This document shows, piece after piece, positions 24,494 through 32,600 of a DNA stretch of 64,000 nt; positions within the stretch are counted from its first letter, which is position 1, and every line of letters starts with the position of its first letter. The DNA lies in NCBI GenBank assembly GCA_047975215.1, contig JBKEDD010000005.1, forward strand, positions 1-64,000, written 5' to 3'. Under the pieces are notes generated by a model that saw nothing but the letters and a program-made list of their open reading frames with translations, searched no databases and was not told where the DNA came from. A program made the translations under genes and the position numbers. Origin of the DNA: JAGRMG01 sp047975215. Its GTDB lineage: Bacteria > Pseudomonadota > Alphaproteobacteria > Rhodobacterales > Rhodobacteraceae.

Positions 24494-26272
24494 TCACAGC
24501 GGCCAGATCAGCGGGATCAGCGCCGAGGCAAGCAAGCCGACGCTCAGGTTCAGCGGAATGCCGACGCGCATGAAATCGGTGAACCTGTAGCCGCCGGGGC
24601 CATAGACCAGCATGTTGGTCTGATATCCTATCGGAGTGGCGAACGACGCCGAGGCCGCCACCATCACCGCCACGACCAGCGGCCGCGGATCGACCCCGAT
24701 GGCGTGGGCCAGCCCGATGGCGACGGGCGTGACCACAACCGCAACGGCGTTGTTTGAAACCAGTTCCGTCAGCACCGAGGTCAGCAGATAGACCGCCCAG
24801 ACAACCATGAACGGCGGCAGCGCCCCCAGCCCCGGCGCGATCGCATCGACGATCAGGCGCACGGCTCCCGACGCCTCCAGCGCGGCACCTATGGCCAGCA
24901 TCGAGAAGATCAGCGCCAGAAGCCGCCCGTCGATGAAGGAAAACGCCTCGTCCGCGTCGATGCAGCCCGTCACCAGAACCACTGCCACCGCCAGTACCGA
25001 CAGCATCAGGATCGGCGCGACCCCAAGCGCCGCCAGCACGACGATGCCCAGTAGGGCGGCAACGGCGATAGGGGCGTGACCGCGCCGGAAGGCACGCGCC
25101 GACGGATGGCTGACATCGACCATATCCATGTCGGTGGCCAGCCGGTTGATATCTTCGGGCGCGCCTTCCAGCAGCAGCGTGTCACCGACCCGGACCACCA
25201 GGTCATCCAGCTGCCGTCCGATATTTTGGTTGCGCCGGTGCACCGCCAGCACATAGACGCCGTACCGCCGCCGCAGCCGCAGCGACCCCAGCGAGCGCCC
25301 GACCATCTTGCAACCCGGCGTGATCAGCACCTCGACCGTCGAGGTCTCGACCGCCGACACCTGATCGACGCGCTTGAGTTCCTTGTTGCTTTGCAGGCTG
25401 AGAAGCTCGGTCATCCGCGTGCGCAGCACCACCCGGTCGCCGACCCTGAGCGTTACGCCCTCCAGGTTGCGCCTGAGCGAAGCATCGCCGCGCACCACGT
25501 CGATCAGCCGCACGCCGGGACGCTTGAACAACTGCACCCCCAGCACCTCGCGGCCGATCAGGTTGGATTCCGGCGGGATCACCGCTTCGGTGAAGAACTT
25601 CATCTTCGACCGGTCGCTGAGCAGCATGGCCATGCTGTCGCGGTCGGGCAGCAGGCGGGGCCCGAAAAAGCGCAGATAGATCATGCCCCAGACGACCACC
25701 GCCAGGCCCAGCGGCGTGACTTCGAAGATGCTGAAGGGCGCCAGCCCCCCGGCCCGCGCGACACCATCCACCAGCAGGTTGGTCGAGGTTCCGATCAACG
25801 TCAGCGTGCCGCCCATGATCGCGGCATAGGATAGTGGAATCAACAGCTTGGAGGCCGAAACGTTGAGCGTCCGGGCCAACTGCGTGAAGACCGGGATCAT
25901 GACCACCACGACCGGCGTGTTCGATACCACCGCCGAGGCGGCGATGACGAACAGCATCATCAGCACCATGGATGCGCGCGGCCTGGTCCGGGCCTGCCTT
26001 TGGGCCACGCTGGTAAAGGCATCCAGCGCCCCGGTCCGCACCAGCGCGCCCATGATGATGAACATCGCCGCGATGGTCCAGGGTGCCGGGTTGGACAGGA
26101 CCGGCAAGGCCGCCTCGTAAGGCAGGATGCCCGCCACCAGCATCAGCGACACGCCGGCGATGGCAACGACCTCGGCGGGCAGGGTTTCGCGCAGGAAAGC
26201 CGCGAACATCGCGCCTACGACAATCAGCGACAGGATCGCCGAGCCGGTCTGGGATAGCTGGAAAAGCTGCAT
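24494..26272 (-). CDS. SLC13-family permease with TrkA-C domains (second copy)
   Basis: 592 aa and laid out like the protein at 4273-6045: hydrophobic N-terminal half with VVSNTPVVVVMIPVF and GGTLTLIGTSTNLLVDG, a soluble middle (about residues 205-370) with TrkA-C repeats such as NLIGREVLGVQLFKRPGVRLIDVVRGD and KMVGRSLGSLRLRRRYGVYVLAVHR, and a C-terminal half with ELVSNNAVAVVVTPVA and FATPIGYQTNMLVYGPGGYRFTDF. It should be a sodium-coupled sulfate or dicarboxylate importer. The start at 26272 lies one base after the EamA stop, so it is the distal gene of a minus-strand group with the EamA and YmdB-like genes. Confidence 0.92.
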   Translation of the reverse strand: MQLFQLSQTGSAILSLIVVGAMFAAFLRETLPAEVVAIAGVSLMLVAGILPYEAALPVLSNPAPWTIAAMFIIMGALVRTGALDAFTSVAQRQARTRPRASMVLMMLFVIAASAVVSNTPVVVVMIPVFTQLARTLNVSASKLLIPLSYAAIMGGTLTLIGTSTNLLVDGVARAGGLAPFSIFEVTPLGLAVVVWGMIYLRFFGPRLLPDRDSMAMLLSDRSKMKFFTEAVIPPESNLIGREVLGVQLFKRPGVRLIDVVRGDASLRRNLEGVTLRVGDRVVLRTRMTELLSLQSNKELKRVDQVSAVETSTVEVLITPGCKMVGRSLGSLRLRRRYGVYVLAVHRRNQNIGRQLDDLVVRVGDTLLLEGAPEDINRLATDMDMVDVSHPSARAFRRGHAPIAVAALLGIVVLAALGVAPILMLSVLAVAVVLVTGCIDADEAFSFIDGRLLALIFSMLAIGAALEASGAVRLIVDAIAPGLGALPPFMVVWAVYLLTSVLTELVSNNAVAVVVTPVAIGLAHAIGVDPRPLVVAVMVAASASFATPIGYQTNMLVYGPGGYRFTDFMRVGIPLNLSVGLLASALIPLIWPL

Positions 26273-26273
26273 G

Positions 26274-27263
26274 TTACTGACCTTGCGGGCGCATTGTCCT
26301 GGCGGGCGGTGCCCCTGGTCCTCCCTGCCCCCCGGATAACGCGTTTGCCGCGTCCGGGGCAAGGTTGTCCCGACCTGCCTGCCGCCTGGGCTGCACCAGA
26401 AACACCCCCAGCAGCACCAGGCCCAGCGCCGTCCATATCCAGGACGAATAGGTTTCGCCCAGCACCAGAAGCGAGGACAGCACCCCAAAACCCGTGACCA
26501 GATAGCTGACCTGCACGGCAAACACCGCCCCGGCCCTTGTCACCAGCCAGACATAGCCCGAATAGGTCAGCACATGGATGATGGCGGCGGCGATCAGCGC
26601 CCATTCGGCCGGCCCGTAGCTGCGCAGAGGCGTGATGAACTGCCCGGTGAACAGCGCCAGCGGCAGCGCCATGGCACCTGCCATCAGAGACGCCCCCAGA
26701 AGCACCTGCATCGGGCCAAGCCCCGCGGTGCCCCAGCGCGAAACGACATTGCCTTCAAGCGCATAGCAGACCGAGGCCACCATCGCCAGGGGCACCCAGA
26801 CCAACATCGCAGGATCGGGCAGGCTGGCGCCGGGCACAACCAGCAACAAAACGCCCGCGAGCCCGGCGAACAGACCGGCGAACCGGCGCAGGCTGAACCG
26901 TTCCAGCCCCAGCCCCAGCGCGATGGGAAAGGCCAGCATCGGCACCAGCGACAACAGGATCGCCATGACCCCGGCGGGCAGATGCCGGATCGCCATGTAG
27001 GATGTCGAATTGGGAACCAGCGTGCCCAGCAGCGCAATCACCGCAAAGACCCGCAGCGCCGGCAGGCCCAGCGGCAGGGGCCGTTTGCGGACCAGCAGGA
27101 CCACGGCCAGAAACGCCGCCCCGATCGTCACATCCCAGAAGATCAGCCCGAAATGGCGGTGCCCGGTGCTGACCGCGATCTTGGAGAGCGGCACGGTCAT
27201 GCCCCAACCGGCCCCCAGCACGATCAGCATCAAGGTATAGAAGGCCGCCATCCGCGGCGTCAC
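26274..27263 (-). CDS. EamA/DMT-family transporter
   Basis: About 329 aa with ten predicted membrane helices in two EamA repeats (for example IAVSTGHRHFGLIFWDVTIGAAFLA, then the second-repeat segment LVTRAGAVFAVQVSYLVTGFGVLSSLLVLGETYSSWIW). A Pro/Gly/Arg-rich tail follows. It is an inner-membrane metabolite exporter of unknown substrate. Two starts are possible: GTG at 27263, overlapping the upstream stop (GTGA), or ATG at 27251 (MAAFYTLMLIVLG). The overlap favours the GTG; the frame continues open far upstream but only as a shadow of the phosphoesterase gene. Confidence 0.9.
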   Translation of the reverse strand: MTPRMAAFYTLMLIVLGAGWGMTVPLSKIAVSTGHRHFGLIFWDVTIGAAFLAVVLLVRKRPLPLGLPALRVFAVIALLGTLVPNSTSYMAIRHLPAGVMAILLSLVPMLAFPIALGLGLERFSLRRFAGLFAGLAGVLLLVVPGASLPDPAMLVWVPLAMVASVCYALEGNVVSRWGTAGLGPMQVLLGASLMAGAMALPLALFTGQFITPLRSYGPAEWALIAAAIIHVLTYSGYVWLVTRAGAVFAVQVSYLVTGFGVLSSLLVLGETYSSWIWTALGLVLLGVFLVQPRRQAGRDNLAPDAANALSGGQGGPGAPPARTMRPQGQ

Positions 27264-28072
27264 GGCGTGGCCTGTTCCAGCCGCCCGCCCAGCCGCACCA
27301 TGCGCGCCAACGTCGCCGCGCCGCTGCGGTCGTCGGTTTCGACATATAGGCCCGAAACCGTCGCCTCGCCCAGCGCCGGGGTAAAGCGTGCCTTGGCCAT
27401 GCCGGTGATGAAGCGGCGCATCGGCTCGGCCTTGTCCATGCCGATGATGCTGTCGTAGTCGCCGCACATGCCGGCATCGCTGAGATATGCGGTGCCGCCC
27501 GCCAGCACCTGCGCATCCGCCGTCGGCACATGCGTATGCGTGCCCACCACCATGCTGGCGCGGCCGTCGCAATACTGCCCGATGGCCATCTTTTCCGATG
27601 TCGCCTCGCAGTGAACATCCACGATCAAAGCCTGTGCCAGCCCGCCGCGCGGATGCGCCTTCAGGACCGGTTCGAGCGCCGAGAACGGATCGTCGAAGGG
27701 GCGTTTCATGAACACCTGCCCCAGCACCTGCACCACCAGCACCTTGCGTCCGCCAGGGCCGTCGAACAGGCGATGCCCGCGCCCCGGCGCCCCCTTGGCG
27801 AAGTTCAGCGGCCGCAGGATGCGCGGTTCGTTCTCGATGAACTGCATCATGTCCTTCTGGTCGAAGGCATGATCGCCCAGCGTGACGCAATCGGCCCCGG
27901 CATCCAGCAGTGCGCGCGCATGTTCGCCGCTCAGCCCCATGCCGCCGGTGGCGTTCTCGCCGTTGACCACGACGAAATCCAGCCGCCATTCGTCACGCAG
28001 ACGTGGCAGGGTTGCAGCCACCGCGCGACGCCCCGCGCGGCCCATCACATCGCCAAGAAACAGCAGTCTCAT
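27260..28072 (-). CDS. TIGR00282/YmdB-family metallophosphoesterase
   Basis: 270 aa, exactly the size of the YmdB family. Metal-binding motifs are clear: MRLLFLGDVMGRAGR, VNGENATGGMG, TLGDHAFDQ, VDVHCEATSEK and VVGTHTHVPTADAQ. Family members are dimetal phosphodiesterases acting on 2',3'-cyclic nucleotides (YmdB of Bacillus affects biofilm and motility gene expression). Cytoplasmic. It heads a tight minus-strand group with the EamA and SLC13 genes (GTGA overlap, then a one-base gap). Confidence 0.94.
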   Translation of the reverse strand: MRLLFLGDVMGRAGRRAVAATLPRLRDEWRLDFVVVNGENATGGMGLSGEHARALLDAGADCVTLGDHAFDQKDMMQFIENEPRILRPLNFAKGAPGRGHRLFDGPGGRKVLVVQVLGQVFMKRPFDDPFSALEPVLKAHPRGGLAQALIVDVHCEATSEKMAIGQYCDGRASMVVGTHTHVPTADAQVLAGGTAYLSDAGMCGDYDSIIGMDKAEPMRRFITGMAKARFTPALGEATVSGLYVETDDRSGAATLARMVRLGGRLEQATP

Positions 28073-28326
28073 GGCTTTCTCCTAGACCATTTCGCCAAGC
28101 AGAAGAAAGCCGATATTTCAGAACTGTGTCGAAGCGCGCACCCGCCCTATTGTTGACTATGGGCAGACAATCGCGCGTCATTCAGCCTGATTGTACCCCC
28201 TTGACCGCACAGCCGCCGGAATCCCCGGCGGCGGGCGACGAAACCGTTGATACGGCGTGCCCCGTCAGGGATGATCAGTGTGCGCCGCAACCGGGTACCC
28301 GGCCGCGCGCAACAGGAGAGCCCCTC

Positions 28327-29166
28327 ATGTCCCAGCCCGTCCTCGCCCTAGACCCGGATCGCCTGCTGATATCATCAAGCGATGCGCGCACGGCGGCCGA
28401 ACCGCTGGCGGCCGGATACCGTTCGCGCGAACCGTTCAACTACGGCGGCTATGACAATTTCCTGCCGGTCGAGATCCTCAACCGTGTCAAGGCCGAACTG
28501 TCGCAACTGCCCGAGGCCGAAACCAGCTTTGACCGGCCGCAGGAGCGGCTCAAGACCTCCTACATCCCCGAACGCCTGCCCGACTACACGCGGCGGCTGT
28601 TCTATGCGCTGAACTCGCGCCCCGTCCTGGCGTTCGTCGAGGAACTGACCGGCATCAAGGGGCTGATTCCCGACCCCTACTTCGCCGGCGGCGGCGTACA
28701 TGTGGTGGCCAATGGCGGGCACCTGGACATCCACGCCGATTTCAACCACCACGCGAAGATGAACCTGGAACGCCGGGTCAACCTGCTGATCTATCTCAAC
28801 CATGACTGGAAGGAGGAATATGGCGGCTCGTTCGAGGTCTGGAACGAGGACATGACAAGGAAGATCGAGAGTTTCGTGCCGCTGTTCAACCGCATGTGCA
28901 TGTTTTCGACCAGTTCGCAAAGCTGGCACGGCAATCCCGAGCCGGTGAACCACCCCGAGGGCGAGCCGCGCATGTCGCTGGCGCTGTATTACTACACGGC
29001 GACCTGGGACAGCACCCGCAAATCGCACACCACGCTGTTCAAGCCCCGTCCGGGCAGCGCCGACCGGCCCGACCGCAAGATCGCCCGCCACGAAGTGCTG
29101 AAGGAACTGCTGCCACCGGTCATCCACCGCCGCGTCGCCTGGCGGCTGGAAAAGCTGGGGTTCTGA
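28327..29166 (+). CDS. 2-oxoglutarate/Fe(II) oxygenase, Tpa1-like prolyl-hydroxylase type
   Basis: 279 aa with a good AGGAGA ribosome site before the ATG. The double-stranded beta-helix core is recognisable: GGHLDIHADFN gives the His136-x-Asp138 iron pair, then NLLIYLNHDWKEEYGGSFEVW, the distal iron ligand His201 in SQSWHGNPEPV, and the 2-oxoglutarate-binding Arg215 in EPRMSLALYYYT. The arrangement resembles the OFD1/Tpa1-type prolyl-4-hydroxylases that hydroxylate ribosomal protein uS12, and related bacterial 2OG enzymes acting on small molecules or proteins. Target unknown. It stands alone, convergent with fthC; the 254-base upstream gap shows no other gene. Confidence 0.88.
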   Translation: MSQPVLALDPDRLLISSSDARTAAEPLAAGYRSREPFNYGGYDNFLPVEILNRVKAELSQLPEAETSFDRPQERLKTSYIPERLPDYTRRLFYALNSRPVLAFVEELTGIKGLIPDPYFAGGGVHVVANGGHLDIHADFNHHAKMNLERRVNLLIYLNHDWKEEYGGSFEVWNEDMTRKIESFVPLFNRMCMFSTSSQSWHGNPEPVNHPEGEPRMSLALYYYTATWDSTRKSHTTLFKPRPGSADRPDRKIARHEVLKELLPPVIHRRVAWRLEKLGF

Positions 29167-29191
29167 GCGCCAAGCGGGGCACGACGGACGA

Positions 29192-29764
29192 TCAGCGAAA
29201 GTCGATCACCCGGGCCTCTGTCACCACCATGTCGAGGCGCTGATCGGTGGCTTCCAGCGGCAGGTCGTCGGCCTGTTGCGCATCCCAGGCGAAACCGATG
29301 GCCAGCACCGGATGCGATGCCCGCAGCGCCTCGAGCGTTCGGTCGTAATACCCGCCGCCATAGCCCAGACGGTTGCCGGCCGGATCGAAGGCGACCAGAG
29401 GCACGATCACGATTTCGGGGTCGATGAAATCCTCGTGCTCGGGGATAGGCGCGCCGAACATGCCCTGCACCATCGCCGCCCCCGGCTCCCACCGGGCGAA
29501 GGCCAGCGGCTGACCGGCCCCGAGGATCACCGGCACGCCGACCGGCCCGTGCGCCGCGGCCTCCGCCATCGCCGGAAGCGGGTCGATCTCGGTACGGATC
29601 GGCATGTAGCCGGCCAGCGGCACGCCGCGATGCCCGGCCAGCACGGACGACAGATGCGCCGCGGGTGCCGGCACACTATCGCCACGAGCAGCGGCATGGG
29701 CGGCCTTGCGGCGGGCGAACGCGGCCTTGCGCGCTGCCGCCTTGAGCGCGGCAAGCTCGCTCAC
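29192..29764 (-). CDS. fthC: 5-formyltetrahydrofolate cyclo-ligase
   Basis: 190 aa from a GTG that overlaps the mgtE stop (GTGA). Family motifs are LAGYMPIRTEIDP, VIVPLVAFDPAGNRLGYGGGYYDRTLE (the ATP/folate signature LGYGGGYYDR) and IGFAWDAQQADDLPLEATDQRLDMVVTE. The enzyme converts 5-formyl-THF to 5,10-methenyl-THF with ATP, clearing an inhibitor of folate enzymes. In many proteobacteria this gene follows the 6S RNA gene; here it is fused in translation to mgtE and there is no room for one. Confidence 0.95.
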   Translation of the reverse strand: MSELAALKAAARKAAFARRKAAHAAARGDSVPAPAAHLSSVLAGHRGVPLAGYMPIRTEIDPLPAMAEAAAHGPVGVPVILGAGQPLAFARWEPGAAMVQGMFGAPIPEHEDFIDPEIVIVPLVAFDPAGNRLGYGGGYYDRTLEALRASHPVLAIGFAWDAQQADDLPLEATDQRLDMVVTEARVIDFR

Positions 29765-31152
29765 AGCAGAATCACCGAGGCAAGCCCGAGGAAGATGAAA
29801 AAGCCCATGACATCGGTGGTGGTGGTCACGAACGTCCCCGAGGCCAGTGCCGGATCGACGCCGACCTTGTCCAGCAGCACCGGCACCACTGTTCCGGCAA
29901 ATCCGGCGATGATCATGTTGCACACCAGCGCCAGGCCAATCACCGCACCCAGCATCGGCGAATGGAACCACAACATGCCGATTACGCCCAGCACCGTGGC
30001 AAAGACCAGCCCGTTGAGCAGCCCCACCGTCAGTTCGCGCCGGATCACGCGCCAGACGTTGGCATCGGTCAGATCGCGGGTGGCAAGCGCGCGCACCGTC
30101 ACCGTCAGCGACTGGGTGCCGGCATTGCCGCCCATCGAGGCGACGATGGGCATCAGGATGGCCAGCGATACAAGCTGCGCGATCGAGGCGGCGAACTGCG
30201 AAATCACCAGCGACGCGAAGATCGCCGTTCCCATGTTGACCACCAGCCAGGGCAGACGGCGGCGCGAGGTTTCGGCCACCGTATCGGACAGCGCGCTTTC
30301 CTCGCCCACCCCGGCCAGAAGCAGAATATCCTCCTCGTGTTCTTCGTCCAGCACCGCCATGGCATCGTCGATGGTGATGGCGCCGACCAGGCGGCCGTCG
30401 CCATCCACCACGGGCGCCGAAATCAGGTGATACTGGTTGAACGCATAGGCAACGTCTTCTTCGTCCTGATCCACCGGAATGGTGCGGAACATGTCCTCGA
30501 CGATATCGGCCAGTGCCACCTCGCGACGCGAGGCCATCAGCCGGCCCAGGGTGACGTTGCCCACCGGGTGCATTCGCGGATCGACAAGGATAACGTGATA
30601 GAACTGCTCGGGAAGTTCCTCGGCGCCGCGCAGATAGTCGATCGCCTCGCCCACCGTCCAGTGCTGCGGCGCCATCACCGTTTCGCGCTGCATCAGGCGG
30701 CCTGCCGAACCTTCGGGATAGGCCAGCGCCCGCGTGACGGCATCGCGGTCGGCATCCTCCAGCGCGCCGAGAATCGCCGCCTTCTGCGGTTCCTCCAGGT
30801 CCTCGACCAGGTCCACGACATCGTCGCTTTCCAGTTCGCGCACCGCTTCGGCCAGAACCTGCGGATGCAGGATGCCGATGACTTCCTCGCGCACGCCCTC
30901 TTCCAGTTCCGAGAGGATCTCGCCGTCGAACTCCTGGCCGTATAGCCGGATCAGCCGGGCGCGGTCATGGCTGTCGATCTGTTCGAGAAGGTCCGCGATG
31001 TCGGCCGCGTGCAACGGCTCCATCAACTCGGTGAGGGTATGCTGATCCTGCGATTCGACGGCATCCAGGATCGCCGCCACGGCGCGCCGATCCAGATCGT
31101 AGCCTGTCTCCTCGCGGGGCTTGTCCGTGTCGGTCCGGTCAGAATCCGTCAT
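29761..31152 (-). CDS. mgtE: MgtE-family magnesium transporter
   Basis: 463 aa. The order is typical: N-terminal superhelical domain (LTELMEPLHAADIADLLEQID, then ESDDVVDLVEDLEEPQKAAIL), two CBS domains (TVGEAIDYLRGAEELPEQFYHVILVDP to about residue 245), and five C-terminal membrane helices with the pore signature MGGNAGTQSLTVTVRALATRDL. It is a gated Mg2+ channel closed by Mg2+ bound to the cytosolic domains. The start MTDSDRTDTDKPREE at 31152 begins just after a low-complexity region; no leader structure like an M-box was seen in the 135-base gap. Confidence 0.95.
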   Translation of the reverse strand: MTDSDRTDTDKPREETGYDLDRRAVAAILDAVESQDQHTLTELMEPLHAADIADLLEQIDSHDRARLIRLYGQEFDGEILSELEEGVREEVIGILHPQVLAEAVRELESDDVVDLVEDLEEPQKAAILGALEDADRDAVTRALAYPEGSAGRLMQRETVMAPQHWTVGEAIDYLRGAEELPEQFYHVILVDPRMHPVGNVTLGRLMASRREVALADIVEDMFRTIPVDQDEEDVAYAFNQYHLISAPVVDGDGRLVGAITIDDAMAVLDEEHEEDILLLAGVGEESALSDTVAETSRRRLPWLVVNMGTAIFASLVISQFAASIAQLVSLAILMPIVASMGGNAGTQSLTVTVRALATRDLTDANVWRVIRRELTVGLLNGLVFATVLGVIGMLWFHSPMLGAVIGLALVCNMIIAGFAGTVVPVLLDKVGVDPALASGTFVTTTTDVMGFFIFLGLASVILL

Positions 31153-31214
31153 GTTTCCCGCCCCCTTCGCATTGACCGCATATACAAGAAGCTGCTGGCG
31201 GAAAACAATGAAAA

Positions 31215-31278
31215 TGGCGCGATTTACGCCAATCGTGCCCGCGGGTAATCTGACGGCCGGTGCGATTGCGCCAGGAGG
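31215..31278 (+). promoter_or_regulatory. Structured leader abutting the guanine deaminase ribosome site
   Basis: TGGCGCGAT (31215-31223) can pair with ATTGCGCCA (31265-31273) as a 9-bp stem with one G-U pair, enclosing 41 bases. The 3' arm ends exactly at the Shine-Dalgarno GGAGG (31274-31278), nine bases before the guaD ATG. This is the geometry of a translational riboswitch, and the xanthine-sensing NMT1 class is known from alphaproteobacterial purine-oxidation genes. I cannot confirm its consensus by eye. Confidence 0.4.
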
Positions 31279-31287
31279 CACAGGCAC

Positions 31288-32574
31288 ATGCGGGACAACA
31301 TCATCGTGAAGGGGCGGGTGCTGTCCTTCCGGGCCAATCCGTTCGACGGCGACCCGGCGGAAGCGGCGCGGCTGGACGAGGCGCTTGTGCTCGGGGGCGG
31401 GCGCATCGGCGGGCGGGGAAGCGTCGATTCCCTGCGGGCGCGCCATCCTCAAGCGCCCATCGTGGACCACGGCGAGCGCGTCGTCATGGCGGGTTTCGTG
31501 GATGCGCACGCGCATTACCCGCAGACCGCGATGATCGCCAGCTGGGGCAAACGCCTGATCGACTGGCTGAACAGCTATACCTTCCCCGAAGAGATGCGGT
31601 TTTCAGACCCGGCCTATGCCGGGGAAATCGCGGCGCGATATCTCGATCTGACGGCCGCCCATGGCACCACCACGGTTTGCAGCTACTGCACCATCCATCC
31701 CGAAAGCGTAACCGCGTTCTTCGCGCAGGCACAGGCGCGCGGCCAGCGCGTCGTGGCCGGCAAGACCTGCATGGACCGCAACGCCCCCGAGGGGCTGCGA
31801 GACACCGCGCAATCGGCCTATGACGAAAGCCGCGCGCTGCTGGCGCGCTGGCACGGCGTCGACCGGCTTTCCTATGCCATCACGCCACGGTTTTCCCCGA
31901 CCTCGACCCCCGAACAGCTTGCGGCGATGGGCGCGCTCTGGGCGGAATATCCCGACTGCCTGATGCAGACCCACTTGAGCGAGCAGACCGACGAGATCGC
32001 CTGGGTGAAAGAGCTGTTCCCGGAGGCGCGCGACTACCTCGACACCTACGAGGCGCACGGATTGCTGGGGGCGAACGGGGTTTATGGCCATTCGATCCAT
32101 CTGGAGGCGCGCGAACGCGACCGGCTGGCCGAGGTGGGGGCCGCCCTGGTGCATTGCCCGACCTCGAACACCTTCATCGGCTCGGGCCTGTTCGACATGG
32201 CCGGGCTGATGGCCGAAGGTCAGCGGGTGGGGCTGGCCACCGACACAGGCGGCGGCTCATCCTTCTCGATGCTGCGCACCATGGCGGCGGCCTACGAGAT
32301 CGGGCAACTGCGCGGCACCGCGCTGCACCCGGCGCAACTGCTGTGGCTGGCCACGGTCGGTTCGGCGCGCGCCCTGCGCATGGATGACCGCATCGGCAAT
32401 GCCGCGCCGGGGATGGAGGCCGATCTGGTGGTGCTCGACCTCGCTTCGACCCCCGCCATCGCCCAGCGCGCCGCCCGCGCCGAGGACATCTGGGAGGCGC
32501 TGTTTCCCACCATCATGATGGGCGACGATCGCGCCGTTGCCGAGGTCCGCATTACCGGACGGGCGGTCGCCTGA
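31288..32574 (+). CDS. guaD: Guanine deaminase
   Basis: 428 aa. The amidohydrolase metal site is visible: GFVDAHAHYPQT (Asp-x-His-x-His), QTHLSEQTDEIAWV (His on strand 5), GHSIHLEARERDRL (His on strand 6) and LATDTGGGSSFSML (Asp on strand 8). The HYPQ, CSYCTIHPES and SEQTDE elements are specific to guanine deaminases. It hydrolyses guanine to xanthine and ammonia in the cytoplasm. It is divergent from mgtE and convergent with the 8-oxoguanine deaminase gene. A GGAGG site precedes the ATG, next to a possible regulatory hairpin. Confidence 0.95.
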   Translation: MRDNIIVKGRVLSFRANPFDGDPAEAARLDEALVLGGGRIGGRGSVDSLRARHPQAPIVDHGERVVMAGFVDAHAHYPQTAMIASWGKRLIDWLNSYTFPEEMRFSDPAYAGEIAARYLDLTAAHGTTTVCSYCTIHPESVTAFFAQAQARGQRVVAGKTCMDRNAPEGLRDTAQSAYDESRALLARWHGVDRLSYAITPRFSPTSTPEQLAAMGALWAEYPDCLMQTHLSEQTDEIAWVKELFPEARDYLDTYEAHGLLGANGVYGHSIHLEARERDRLAEVGAALVHCPTSNTFIGSGLFDMAGLMAEGQRVGLATDTGGGSSFSMLRTMAAAYEIGQLRGTALHPAQLLWLATVGSARALRMDDRIGNAAPGMEADLVVLDLASTPAIAQRAARAEDIWEALFPTIMMGDDRAVAEVRITGRAVA

Positions 32575-32600
32575 GCACGCTGTCGCGGCCGCTCCCCGGG

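Noticed and set aside
29167..29191. Search for a 6S RNA gene beside fthC
   Set aside because: In many proteobacteria 6S RNA lies upstream of this gene, but here mgtE overlaps its start and only a 25-base gap lies on the other side.
31153..31214. Magnesium-sensing leader (M-box) ahead of mgtE
   Set aside because: The gap is short and shows no M-box-like conserved loops.
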